From positions 620,001 through 684,000 of the forward strand of contig NZ_CP046444.1 of NCBI RefSeq assembly GCF_014083945.1: a stretch of DNA of 64,000 nt, written 5' to 3'. Under the pieces are notes generated by a model. The model saw only the letters and a list, made by a program, of their open reading frames with translations, made no database searches and had not been told where the DNA came from. The position numbers and the translations under genes were made by a program. Position 1 is the first letter of the stretch. Each line of letters starts with the position of its first letter. Below, one piece after another: positions 25,891 to 33,722 of this stretch. The stretch comes from Granulicella sp. 5B5. Lineage in GTDB: Bacteria > Acidobacteriota > Terriglobia > Terriglobales > Acidobacteriaceae.

Positions 25891-26658
25891 ATGGCCGCAG
25901 CCGCACCTCCCGCTCCCACCAAACGACCCGGCGTTCAGCCGCTGCGCGCCGGCGAAGGGCACAGCTACCTCTGGCGCAGGCTGCACTCACTCTCCGGCAT
26001 CGTGCCCATCGGCGCGTTCCTGATCGAGCACATCATTTCGAACTTCGAGACGTGGAACGGCCCTGCCGCCTACGCAAAGCAGGTGCTCTTCCTCAACAGC
26101 CTGCCAATGGTGCGGCTGCTGGAGTGGGTCTTCATCTTTATCCCGCTGGCGTTTCACGCGCTCTATGGCGTGTACATCGCCTTTCGGGGACGCGCGACGG
26201 TCAATGTCTATCCGTGGGCCGGCAACTGGGGTTATCTGATGCAGCGCGTTACGGGCATCATCGCCTTTGCGTACATCATCCAGCATGTGTGGCGGCAACG
26301 GTTCAGCGGCGCTGATCTGCCACATCATCCCGGAATGGCGTTTGCCAAGGTGCAGCATGAGCTGCACAACCCGTGGATGCTGGCGATCTATGTGATCGCG
26401 ATGATCGCGACCTGCTGGCACTTCGCGTATGGCATCTGGCTCTTCGCCGCGAAGTGGGGCATCACGCCCGGCGACAACGCGCGCAAGAAGTTTGGCTACG
26501 TGTGCGCCGCCGTGGGCACGGTGCTCTGCGTGATGGGCCTAATGAGCATCTACGCGGTGGTTTATAAGTACCCGAACGCTCCGGCGGATGTGATGCCAGA
26601 GCACAGCATCGTTCATTCGCTGCCCGGCAGCGCGCTTATCAGCACACATTCAAGTTAG
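25891..26658 (+). CDS. sdhC: Succinate dehydrogenase cytochrome b558 subunit (single-subunit, Bacillus type)
   Basis: From ATG 25891, with AGGAG 8 nt before it, the protein has 255 residues and five membrane helices. The likely haem-ligand histidines are in RRLHSLSG, LIEHIISNF, FHALYGVY, YIIQHVWR and WHFAYGIW. This is the type B, di-haem anchor that carries both haems in one chain, so no SdhD is required. It anchors SdhAB and passes electrons to menaquinone or ubiquinone. An upstream in-frame ATG at 25744 would add 49 residues unlike the family. The gene leads the sdh operon, with sdhA starting 10 nt after its stop. Confidence 0.93.
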   Translation: MAAAAPPAPTKRPGVQPLRAGEGHSYLWRRLHSLSGIVPIGAFLIEHIISNFETWNGPAAYAKQVLFLNSLPMVRLLEWVFIFIPLAFHALYGVYIAFRGRATVNVYPWAGNWGYLMQRVTGIIAFAYIIQHVWRQRFSGADLPHHPGMAFAKVQHELHNPWMLAIYVIAMIATCWHFAYGIWLFAAKWGITPGDNARKKFGYVCAAVGTVLCVMGLMSIYAVVYKYPNAPADVMPEHSIVHSLPGSALISTHSS

Positions 26659-26668
26659 AGGGACGAGC

Positions 26669-28438
26669 ATGGCTGCACCACGCATCATCGTTATCGGAGG
26701 AGGCCTTGCGGGTCTCTCGGCGGTCATCAAGATTGCTGAAGCCGGCGGCACGGTCGACCTCTTCTCCATCGTGCCGGTGAAGCGCTCGCACTCGGTGTGC
26801 GCGCAGGGCGGCATCAATGCGGCGAAGAACCTGAAGGGCGAAGGCGACGACGTCTACAAGCACTTCGACGACACGGTGTATGGCGGCGACTTCCTCGCCA
26901 ACCAGACGCCGGTGAAGAACATGACCGCTCAGGGCCCGGCGATCATCGACCTGCTGGACCGCATGGGCGTCCCGTTCAACCGTACGCCCGAAGGCCTGCT
27001 CGACTTCCGTCGCTTTGGCGGGACTTTATACCATCGGACCGCTTTTGCAGGCGCCACGACAGGCCAGCAGCTTTTGTATGCGCTCGATGAACAGGTGCGC
27101 CGCTTCGAGAGCGAAGGCAAGGTGACGAAGTACGAGGGCTGGGAGTTTCTCTCGGCCGTGCTCGACTCCAACGGCGTGTGCCGCGGTATCTGCGCGATGG
27201 ACCTGCGGTCGATGGAGGTGCGCACCTTCCCTGCCGACGCGATCATCGTCTGCACGGGCGGCAACGGCGCGATCTTTGGCAAGAGCACGAATTCTGTGGT
27301 CTGCACTGGCAGCGCGCAGAGTGCGCTGTATCAGCAGGGCGCCTACTATGCGAATGGCGAGTTCATCCAGGTGCATCCGACGGCGATTCCCGGCGAAGAC
27401 AAGCTGCGTCTGATGAGCGAGAGCGCGCGCGGCGAAGGTGGCCGCGTGTGGGTGCCGCGCGACAAACTGGACAAGCGCGCCGCCAATAGCATCCCAGAAA
27501 CGGAGCGCTTCTACTTTCTGGAGGAGTGGTATCCGAAGTACGGCAACCTGGTGCCGCGCGATATCGCCACGCGCGCGATCTTCAAGGTCGTCTATGAGCT
27601 CGGCATGGGCATCGACGGGCAGCCGATGGTGTACCTCGACGTCTCTCACCTTCCGCCCGAAAGCCAGCACAAACTCGAAGGCATCCTCGAAATTTACGAG
27701 AAGTTCATCGGCGACGATCCGCGCAAGGTGCCAATGAAGATCTTCCCCGGCATGCACTACACCATGGGCGGATTGTGGGTGGACTTCAATCAGCAGACCA
27801 ACATCCCCGGCGTCTTTGCCGCGGGCGAGGCCGACTACTCCATCCACGGCGCGAACCGCCTGGGCGCAAACTCGCTGTTGAGCTGCATCTACGGCGGCTT
27901 CGTCGCTGGGCCGCAGGCAATGGCTTACGCGAAGGCCCTGCCTGCCGCAACAGGCGACGGCGGCCACGCTGCGGAGCTTGCGCGGCAGAACCAGAAGAAC
28001 GCCGCATTGCTCAATAACAAGGGCACGGAAAACCCGTTCAAGATCTGGCGCGAACTGGGCGAGACAATGACCAAGCACGCCACGATCATTCGCTACAACG
28101 CGGGCCTCGACGAGGCGGATGCGAAGATCGTAGAACTGCTGGAACGCTACAAAAACGTCAACCTCTCAGACAAAAGCCAGTGGGCGAACACCAGCTTCGC
28201 CTTCACACGACAGCTCTACAACATGCTGCAACTTGGCCGCGTGATCGTGCAGGGCGCGCGTGTTCGGGACGAGAGCCGCGGAGCGCACTACAAGCCAGAT
28301 TTCCCCGAGCGCAACGACGAGAAATTCCTGAAGACCACCAAGGCCAGCTTCGTCGACAATGCGCCCAAGCTCGAGTTTGAAGAAGTTGATATTCAGTACA
28401 TCAAACCGCGGCCCCGCAACTACGCCGCCACAGCCTGA
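26669..28438 (+). CDS. sdhA: Succinate dehydrogenase flavoprotein subunit
   Basis: The 589-residue protein starts with a dinucleotide-binding fold (IVIGGGLAGLSAVIKI). It has the covalent-FAD region LYHRTAFAGATTGQQLL, the active-site stretch GEGGRVWVPRD, the capping domain and the late FAD motif HGANRLGANSLLSC. It oxidises succinate to fumarate on the cytoplasmic side and passes electrons to SdhB. The ribosome-binding site is GAGGGACGAGC. The order sdhC-sdhA-sdhB is as in Bacillus, but a ~400-nt stretch holding a small membrane-protein frame separates sdhA from sdhB. Confidence 0.96.
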   Translation: MAAPRIIVIGGGLAGLSAVIKIAEAGGTVDLFSIVPVKRSHSVCAQGGINAAKNLKGEGDDVYKHFDDTVYGGDFLANQTPVKNMTAQGPAIIDLLDRMGVPFNRTPEGLLDFRRFGGTLYHRTAFAGATTGQQLLYALDEQVRRFESEGKVTKYEGWEFLSAVLDSNGVCRGICAMDLRSMEVRTFPADAIIVCTGGNGAIFGKSTNSVVCTGSAQSALYQQGAYYANGEFIQVHPTAIPGEDKLRLMSESARGEGGRVWVPRDKLDKRAANSIPETERFYFLEEWYPKYGNLVPRDIATRAIFKVVYELGMGIDGQPMVYLDVSHLPPESQHKLEGILEIYEKFIGDDPRKVPMKIFPGMHYTMGGLWVDFNQQTNIPGVFAAGEADYSIHGANRLGANSLLSCIYGGFVAGPQAMAYAKALPAATGDGGHAAELARQNQKNAALLNNKGTENPFKIWRELGETMTKHATIIRYNAGLDEADAKIVELLERYKNVNLSDKSQWANTSFAFTRQLYNMLQLGRVIVQGARVRDESRGAHYKPDFPERNDEKFLKTTKASFVDNAPKLEFEEVDIQYIKPRPRNYAATA

Positions 28439-28503
28439 TTCACACACGGATTTCTGCACGAGAGGAGGTCTCCCATGCAAGCCATCATGTCATCTAACTT
28501 TGC

Positions 28504-28713
28504 ATGGGACATCTCGCCAATCTCGCGTCGTACATCATCTGCTCCATCGTCTTTATCGCGATTCTCGCCTATGCCTTTCTTTACAGCGCAAGACTCAAAG
28601 GGAAAAAGGCTGCGGAGGACAAGTACGGCCGCCCTCCCATCGTTCGGGAAGAAGGCATCGCCATTGCAACGGACGAGAAGGAGAAGCAAGGTCGCCCCGG
28701 TACGCTCTCGTAG
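28504..28713 (+). CDS. Small single-helix membrane protein inside the sdh operon (unknown)
   Basis: The 69-residue product has one clear hydrophobic helix (residues ~8-29, SYIICSIVFIAILAYAFLYS) and a charged tail (LKGKKAAEDKYGRPPIVREE), giving a cytoplasmic C terminus by the positive-inside rule. I do not recognise the family. Its start is a puzzle: a strong GAGAGGAGG at 28460-28468 is placed for ATG 28475, which is in a different frame, while ATG 28504 has no ribosome-binding site. Either initiation is unusual, there is re-initiation, or a frameshift hides the true N terminus. Its place between sdhA and sdhB suggests an accessory role in the complex; this is inference. Confidence 0.5.
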   Translation: MGHLANLASYIICSIVFIAILAYAFLYSARLKGKKAAEDKYGRPPIVREEGIAIATDEKEKQGRPGTLS

Positions 28714-28834
28714 TTTGCACAGCGCGTATCTCGGCACGGATACCCTTTGCCCCGCCACCAGCACACGGCAGGCCAAAGGGAGTGCCTTACCTGCCGGACA
28801 CAGGAATTGAAGTCTTATTAGGGAGCACGTAGAA

Positions 28835-29599
28835 ATGGCCACTGCAGCCCGCACCATCAAAGTCGAGATCAAGCGCCAGTCCTCGCCGGACGCCAAGGCC
28901 GTCACCGAGACGTTCGAGATCCCCTATCGACCGAACATGAACATCACTTCGCTGCTCGGCGAGATTGCGCTGAACCCCGTCGACGTGAGCGGCAAGGCAA
29001 CAACGCCGGTCACCTACGACTCCAACTGCCTTGAAGAGATCTGCGGCAGCTGCGCGATGCTGATCAACGGCAAAGCGCGCATGGCCTGCTCTGCACTTGT
29101 CGACAAACTTCTTGCAGAGAGCAATACCATCACCCTCGCACCGCTCTCCAAGTTCCCCGTCGTTCGCGACCTTGCCGTGGACCGCAGCGTACTCTTTGAA
29201 AACCTGAAGGCCGTGAAGGCATGGGTACCGATCGACGGCACCTACGACCTCGGCTCCGGCCCGCGCCAGCAGCCGCAGATCCAGGAGCAGCGCTACCCGC
29301 TGTCGAACTGCATCTCCTGCTGCTGCTGCATGGAAGTCTGCCCGCAGTTCAATGTGGAGACGGGCTTTGTCGGTGCGGCGACCATCGCACAGGCCAAGCT
29401 GTTCAACATGGACCCCGCAGGCTCCGTGCTCAAAGAGGATCGCCTCCGCGCGCTGGCCGGCGATGGCGGCATCCAGGAATGCGGCTTTGCGCAGAACTGC
29501 GTTGTAGCCTGCCCCAAGGAGCTTCCGCTTACCGAAGCCATTAGCGATATGGGGCGCGATGTCTTTGTGCAGCAGGTGAAGGACTTCTTCACACGTTAA
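28835..29599 (+). CDS. sdhB: Succinate dehydrogenase iron-sulfur subunit
   Basis: The 254-residue protein has an N-terminal plant-type ferredoxin domain with the 2Fe-2S ligands in CLEEICGSCAMLINGKARMAC. A C-terminal domain follows with CISCCCCMEVCP for the 4Fe-4S centre and CGFAQNCVVACP for the 3Fe-4S centre. It relays electrons from SdhA's FAD to the haems and quinone in SdhC. The run of four cysteines is typical of the Bacillus-type subunit. The start ATG 28835 follows AGGGAGCACGTAGAA. A GlcG/HbpS-like gene follows 51 nt later and may share the transcript. Confidence 0.96.
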   Translation: MATAARTIKVEIKRQSSPDAKAVTETFEIPYRPNMNITSLLGEIALNPVDVSGKATTPVTYDSNCLEEICGSCAMLINGKARMACSALVDKLLAESNTITLAPLSKFPVVRDLAVDRSVLFENLKAVKAWVPIDGTYDLGSGPRQQPQIQEQRYPLSNCISCCCCMEVCPQFNVETGFVGAATIAQAKLFNMDPAGSVLKEDRLRALAGDGGIQECGFAQNCVVACPKELPLTEAISDMGRDVFVQQVKDFFTR

Positions 29600-29650
29600 T
29601 GCCACTTCAACAGTGGTGTATGTAAGTCTGTAGCCGAGGAGAAAGATCTT

Positions 29651-30064
29651 ATGAGCACCAGCATCAAGACGATCCAGCTTACGGATGCACGCCGTATCAT
29701 CGCAGCCGCAACCAAGAAAGCAGAAGAGATCGGCCAGCCCATGAACATTGCCGTTGTTGACGCCGGCGGAAACCTGCTTGCATTCGAGCGCATGGAAAAC
29801 GCATGGCTCGGCTCTATCGATATCGCGCAGAAGAAAGCATTCACCTCCCGCGCGTTCGATATCACCACCAAAGACCTGGGCACACACTCGCAATCGGGCA
29901 ATCAGTTCTTCGGGATTCACGCCTCAAACGACGGCAAGATCATGATCTTCGCTGGCGGCATTCCAGTAAAGCAGGATGGTATTGTTGTCGGCGCAGTCGG
30001 TGTCAGCGGTGGCTCTGGGGATCAGGATCACGCGGTGGCCGAAGCCGGCGCGGCTGCTCTCTAA
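29651..30064 (+). CDS. GlcG/HbpS-type heme-binding-like protein
   Basis: The 137-residue protein covers one GlcG/HbpS (PF03928) domain, with IAVVDAGGNLLAFERM, SIDIAQKKAFTS, GIPVKQDGIVVGAVGVSGG and DHAVAEAGAAAL. Members bind haem or small ligands, are often cytosolic, and in Streptomyces one is a secreted haem sensor; no signal peptide is present here. The ribosome-binding site GAGGAGAAAG is strong. The gene follows sdhB in the same direction and ends at a clear terminator (30090), so it could be the last gene of the sdh transcript. Confidence 0.88.
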   Translation: MSTSIKTIQLTDARRIIAAATKKAEEIGQPMNIAVVDAGGNLLAFERMENAWLGSIDIAQKKAFTSRAFDITTKDLGTHSQSGNQFFGIHASNDGKIMIFAGGIPVKQDGIVVGAVGVSGGSGDQDHAVAEAGAAAL

Positions 30065-30089
30065 GAAAGCTTCTACATCTCAGGTAGTG

Positions 30090-30120
30090 AAGGCGGGCTC
30101 TCCAGATCCCGCCTTTCTAT
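30090..30120 (+). terminator. Intrinsic terminator after the HbpS-like gene
   Basis: An 8-bp stem AAGGCGGG (30090-30097) / CCCGCCTT (30108-30115) with a 10-nt loop is followed by TCTAT. It would end the sdh-region transcript. Confidence 0.7.
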
Positions 30121-30142
30121 CTAACAACAATGAGCATCTGTA

Positions 30143-30346
30143 CTACTTCGTGAAGATCGAAGTGCCAGGCACCTTTGTCTTGTCGTCATTGATGCGATCG
30201 GCAGCACGTTCTGCACCCTGATTTGCTGCATGGTCCATCTTCTCCTGCTCAGTGCCACCCACTTGAATGGATGCACTGTCCGGGTTTTCGACGGAGACGT
30301 TCGTGTGACGGGTTGTATTCGTGTTGGGGCTCACTTCAACAGCCAT
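30143..30346 (-). CDS. Small hydrophilic protein, unknown
   Basis: The 67-residue product (MAVEVSPNTNTTRHTNVSVE at its start) has no hydrophobic segment, no cysteine and no recognisable domain. It is rich in Asn, Asp, Lys and Thr, suggesting a disordered or coiled soluble protein. On the minus strand its ATG is preceded by GAGGTGAATT, a good ribosome-binding site, which is why I accept it. It stands alone, convergent with the HbpS-like gene and divergent from the dipeptidase. I cannot assign a function. Confidence 0.55.
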   Translation of the reverse strand: MAVEVSPNTNTTRHTNVSVENPDSASIQVGGTEQEKMDHAANQGAERAADRINDDKTKVPGTSIFTK

Positions 30347-30483
30347 AATTCACCTCACTAAGTAAGAGAGATGGCATCGCCACGGGCGACGTTGTCCGGC
30401 GCAGACAAATGCCTTCGCGCCACAGCAAATATCACTGCTAACGGAACGAGTCATCGCCTTTTGTCTAGAATCAAATCAACCAC

Positions 30484-31614
30484 ATGAAGATGATGATCAT
30501 CGACGGACACGCCGACACGCCGCAACGATTTGTAGATGAGGGCTGGAACTTCAGTGACCCACTCAACGGCGGCATGATCAACCTTGACTCCGCGCGCGCA
30601 GGCAACCTTGCGGCGGAGTTCTTCGCCATATGGGTCGAACCCAAAGAATGGCATGGCCGCTACGCGCAGCGCACTCTGCAACTCCTCGACGGCGTCTACA
30701 ACCAGCTGCGCCTGCATCCAACCACGATGCGGCTTGGCCTCAGCGCGGCCGACATCGTGCAAGCGCATGCCGATGGCATCTTCTGCGCTCTGTTGGGCAT
30801 CGAGGGAGGGCACTCTATCGAGAACAATCTCGATAACCTGCGGCTTTTCTATCGGCTGGGCGTGCGCTACATGACGCTGACGTGGTCCAACAGCAACGAA
30901 TGGGCAGACAGCTCCGGCGACCTGGATGACGCGAACGTCATGCACCACAATGGCCTCACGACGTTTGGCCGCGAAGTGGTGCGCGAGATGAACCGCCTCG
31001 GCATGATGGTCGATGTTTCGCACGTCTCCGACGCAACGCTGGCGCAAGTGCTGGAGACGACCAGCGCACCTATCATCGCTTCGCACTCATCCGCACGCGC
31101 GCTCACTGACACGGCACGCAATCTCACCGACGATCAACTGCGCGCCATCGCCGCCAACGACGGCATCGTGATGGTGAACTTCTATCCACCGTTCATCGAC
31201 GAGGCATGGACAAAGGAGTGGTTGAAAAAAATCCCCGAGCGTGATGCCTTTCGCCAGGCTGCAGCAGCGCCTTATCGTGAGCGCGGCGAGCCTGTGCCCT
31301 ACACCGTTATCACCGCGGCTGACCGTGCCTTCTATGCAGAGCATCTGAGCGCCACGTTGCCACTCCCGCCGCTTGGCACGCTCATCGACCACATCGACCA
31401 TGTGGCCCGCGTTGCGGGCATCGACCACGTCGGCCTTGGTTCTGATTTCGACGGCGTCCAGTTTCTGCCTGAGGGCCTGAACAGCGCGGCCGATCTGCCA
31501 AAGATCGCCGATGCACTGGTTCAACGCGGTTACACCACTGAGCAGCTCGAGAAGCTGCTCGGTGGTAACCTGCTGCGCGTATTCACTGCCGTGCAAAACG
31601 CAGCGACATCCTGA
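30484..31614 (+). CDS. Membrane/renal dipeptidase family protein (M19)
   Basis: The 376-residue protein matches zinc dipeptidases of family M19. The metal ligands are visible as IDGHADTP (HxD), the bridging Glu in GIEGGHSIE, and two His sites in VSHVSDATL and ASHSSARALTD; the late Asp motif is GLGSDFDGV. There is no signal peptide, so it should act in the cytosol on dipeptides, possibly including D-amino-acid dipeptides. ATG 30484 is followed by further Met codons, leaving a small start ambiguity. TAGAAT at 30466-30471 lies 12 nt upstream and may be its -10 element. Confidence 0.92.
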   Translation: MKMMIIDGHADTPQRFVDEGWNFSDPLNGGMINLDSARAGNLAAEFFAIWVEPKEWHGRYAQRTLQLLDGVYNQLRLHPTTMRLGLSAADIVQAHADGIFCALLGIEGGHSIENNLDNLRLFYRLGVRYMTLTWSNSNEWADSSGDLDDANVMHHNGLTTFGREVVREMNRLGMMVDVSHVSDATLAQVLETTSAPIIASHSSARALTDTARNLTDDQLRAIAANDGIVMVNFYPPFIDEAWTKEWLKKIPERDAFRQAAAAPYRERGEPVPYTVITAADRAFYAEHLSATLPLPPLGTLIDHIDHVARVAGIDHVGLGSDFDGVQFLPEGLNSAADLPKIADALVQRGYTTEQLEKLLGGNLLRVFTAVQNAATS

Positions 31615-31622
31615 ACGCAACC

Positions 31623-31916
31623 TTACTTGTCGGCGAGAATATCCATCTTCTCGATCTTTAGCTCATTAGAGAAGAGCTCAGCCGCATTAGCCATCAGCGC
31701 CTTCGCGATCTCGCCGTTCATATGCGCATCGCGGCCCGCTTCATCATCAAAGGTATCGAAGACGCCGTACATGCCGTCCGCAATCTTCACTCCATACCAA
31801 CTCACCGTCTGCGGCTCGTCGTGGCTCATCACCGCGCCCTGCTTCAGGAATGCCTCCACCGCACTCTCTTTGCCCGGCTTCGCCTTCAACATCACCCAGA
31901 TTGCCTTTGTTGCCAT
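31623..31916 (-). CDS. Small antibiotic-biosynthesis-monooxygenase-like (ABM) protein
   Basis: Started at ATG 31916, behind an almost perfect GGAGG, the protein has 97 residues. The fold pattern matches the ABM dimeric alpha-beta barrel: IWVMLKAKPGKESAVEAFL, WYGVKIADGMYGVFDTFDDEAGRDAHMNGEIA and the C-terminal helix. Members include quinol monooxygenases and many proteins without known activity. The gene faces the dipeptidase tail to tail. Just upstream lies the truncated GH130 fragment on the other strand. Confidence 0.75.
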   Translation of the reverse strand: MATKAIWVMLKAKPGKESAVEAFLKQGAVMSHDEPQTVSWYGVKIADGMYGVFDTFDDEAGRDAHMNGEIAKALMANAAELFSNELKIEKMDILADK

Positions 31917-31945
31917 CTTGTAACCTCCTGCGGAACTTTGCTGCA

Positions 31946-32122
31946 AAAGTCAGTGTACGCGCCTTCGGCTTCGAGCGCACCGGCCAGTACGCCGCCGGAA
32001 CCACATTCGCCGAAGGCCTCGTGCCCTTCAATGGCCGATGGTTCCTCTACTACGGCACCGAGGACTCCTTTGTCGGCGTCGCGACGGCTCCCATCACGAA
32101 CGTAGCCCGGCTTTCACCGTAG
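31946..32122 (+). pseudogene. C-terminal remnant of a GH130-like glycoside phosphorylase
   Basis: One frame reads VSVRAFGFERTGQYAAG, TTFAEGLVPFNGRWFLYYG and TEDSFVGVATAP before TAG at 32120-32122. The FAEGL...WFLYYGT.DS.VGVA pattern matches, in my recollection, the end of GH130 mannoside phosphorylases, whose full length is over 300 residues. Only ~58 residues remain and there is no start codon or ribosome-binding site; upstream the frame runs through the monooxygenase gene's leader. I read this as the relic of a gene cut off at about 31945. Confidence 0.6.
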
Positions 32123-32186
32123 CCGCGAATGGAGTAGCCTTAACTCTGCACGAAAAATCGCACGGCAGTCTCTGGAACAAACCTTG

Positions 32187-32990
32187 ATGATGACAGCAAC
32201 CCTCCCCGTTCGCACCCTGCTCTGCACCCTCGCGCTCGCCACCTTCGGAGCTGTCGCACAGACGCCGGAAACACAGGCACCGGCAACTCAAGCTCCAGCA
32301 GCGCAGTCGCCGGCTGCACTGCCGGACGCGCCTTCGACCACGGCGCATGAAGAGCCGCCGGCCGTGCCCACCGGCCCCACGGTGCTCTTTGACACCACCA
32401 TGGGCCGCATCACCTGCAAGCTCTTCAGCGTAGAAGCGCCAAACACCGTCGCCAACTTCGTCGGCCTCGCCACCGGCACCAAGCCCTACACAGACATCGT
32501 GACCAAGCAGCAGGTCACCGGCAAGCCGTTCTACGACGGCCTCACATTTCACCGCGTCATCCCCGGCTTCATGATCCAGGGCGGCGACCCCGCCGGTGAC
32601 GGCACCGGCGACGCAGGTTACTACTTCAACGACGAGCTATCACCCTCGCTGCGCTTCGACGTTCCCGGCATGCTCGCCATGGCGAACTCCGGCCCCAACA
32701 CCAATGGCAGCCAGTTCTTCATCACAGAAGCGCCGCAGCCTACGCTGAACGGCAAGTACAACATCTTCGGCCAGTGCGATCCGCACTCCGTGCTCATCGT
32801 CGCCACCATCGCACGTGTGGACCGCGACGCCAACGACAAGCCCACGACCCCGGTCATCATCAAAAAGGTCACCGTCGTGCCGGAGGGCCAACCCATTCCA
32901 CCAGCACCGGGAGTCGTCCCACCTGGCCCGCAGAACGTCGTACCCGATGGCGCCACGCCACAGACGCATCCGCCCGCGGCGCCGCAATAA
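32187..32990 (+). CDS. Exported cyclophilin-type peptidyl-prolyl isomerase
   Basis: The protein has about 267 residues, starting at one of two consecutive ATGs (32187, 32190) that follow a TTG. A signal peptide ([15 protein letters not shown]) leads into an Ala/Pro/Thr-rich linker of ~40 residues. The cyclophilin domain lies at about residues 65-235 ([33 protein letters not shown]) and a Pro-rich tail follows. It should fold proteins in the periplasm or on the cell surface. The next gene encodes a cytosolic cyclophilin, so the two are probably tandem duplicates that went to different compartments. Confidence 0.93.
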   Translation: MMTATLPVRTLLCTLALATFGAVAQTPETQAPATQAPAAQSPAALPDAPSTTAHEEPPAVPTGPTVLFDTTMGRITCKLFSVEAPNTVANFVGLATGTKPYTDIVTKQQVTGKPFYDGLTFHRVIPGFMIQGGDPAGDGTGDAGYYFNDELSPSLRFDVPGMLAMANSGPNTNGSQFFITEAPQPTLNGKYNIFGQCDPHSVLIVATIARVDRDANDKPTTPVIIKKVTVVPEGQPIPPAPGVVPPGPQNVVPDGATPQTHPPAAPQ

Positions 32991-33068
32991 CTCTTTTCCC
33001 GCAACACAACTCCACACCATGGGCCCGCGAACGTCGCGCGCTCATCCAAACGAAAGACAGGAGAACCC

Positions 33069-33575
33069 ATGTCCACCACCGCCACCTTCAAGACCAGCGA
33101 AGGCACCATCGTCTGTAAGCTCTTTGAGGCAGAAGCCCCCGAGACCGTCGCCAACTTCATCGGCCTCGCCGAAGGCACCAAGAAGTGGGACGCGCCCGGC
33201 AAGAGGGGCGATAAGCTCTACGACGGCACCATCTTCCACCGTGTCATCCCCGAGTTCATGATCCAGGGTGGGGATCCCCAAGGCTCCGGTATGGGTGGCC
33301 CCGGCTACAAGTTTGCGGACGAGACCAAGGGCAGCCCCCACCACTTCAAGACGCCCGGCAAACTCGCCATGGCTAACGCCGGCCCCAACACCAACGGCAG
33401 CCAGTTCTTCATCACCGTTACCGACACTAGCTGGCTCACTGGCAAGCACACCATCTTCGGCGAAGTCATCGAAGGCTACGACATCGTCGAGAAGATCAGC
33501 AAGGTCCCCCGCGATGGCATGGACCGCCCCAAGACTCCGGTCGTGCTCGAGAGCGTCACCATCAACCGCAGCTAG
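33069..33575 (+). CDS. ppiB: Cytosolic cyclophilin-type peptidyl-prolyl isomerase
   Basis: This is a compact 168-residue cyclophilin without signal peptide. [36 protein letters not shown] and HTIFGEVIEGYDIVEKI cover the active site (the Arg of FHRV and the Gln/Phe of SQFF). It starts at ATG 33069 with AGGAG 6 nt before it. The gene lies 78 nt after the exported paralogue and ends with a strong terminator at 33598. Confidence 0.94.
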   Translation: MSTTATFKTSEGTIVCKLFEAEAPETVANFIGLAEGTKKWDAPGKRGDKLYDGTIFHRVIPEFMIQGGDPQGSGMGGPGYKFADETKGSPHHFKTPGKLAMANAGPNTNGSQFFITVTDTSWLTGKHTIFGEVIEGYDIVEKISKVPRDGMDRPKTPVVLESVTINRS

Positions 33576-33597
33576 TCCCTGCACGTATACAAGAGAG

Positions 33598-33624
33598 AAG
33601 GGCCTGATCTCAGGCCCTTTTTTC
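33598..33624 (+). terminator. Strong intrinsic terminator after ppiB
   Basis: A perfect stem AAGGGCCTGA (33598-33607) / TCAGGCCCTT (33610-33619) is followed at once by a T6 run. Confidence 0.9.
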
Positions 33625-33722
33625 TTGGCACGAAGCGAATGGAACCTCGCTGCGGAAGTACCCATGTACTATGGTGGGTGCTCGACGAAAGTCAATTTCC
33701 CCCTGTAGACAAAGGTTTTCCT

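Noticed and set aside
28475-28810. A 111-codon frame after sdhA with a strong ribosome-binding site
   Set aside because: The product is Ser/Arg-rich without conserved features and overlaps a better membrane-protein frame. The ribosome-binding site is kept as a puzzle in the findings.
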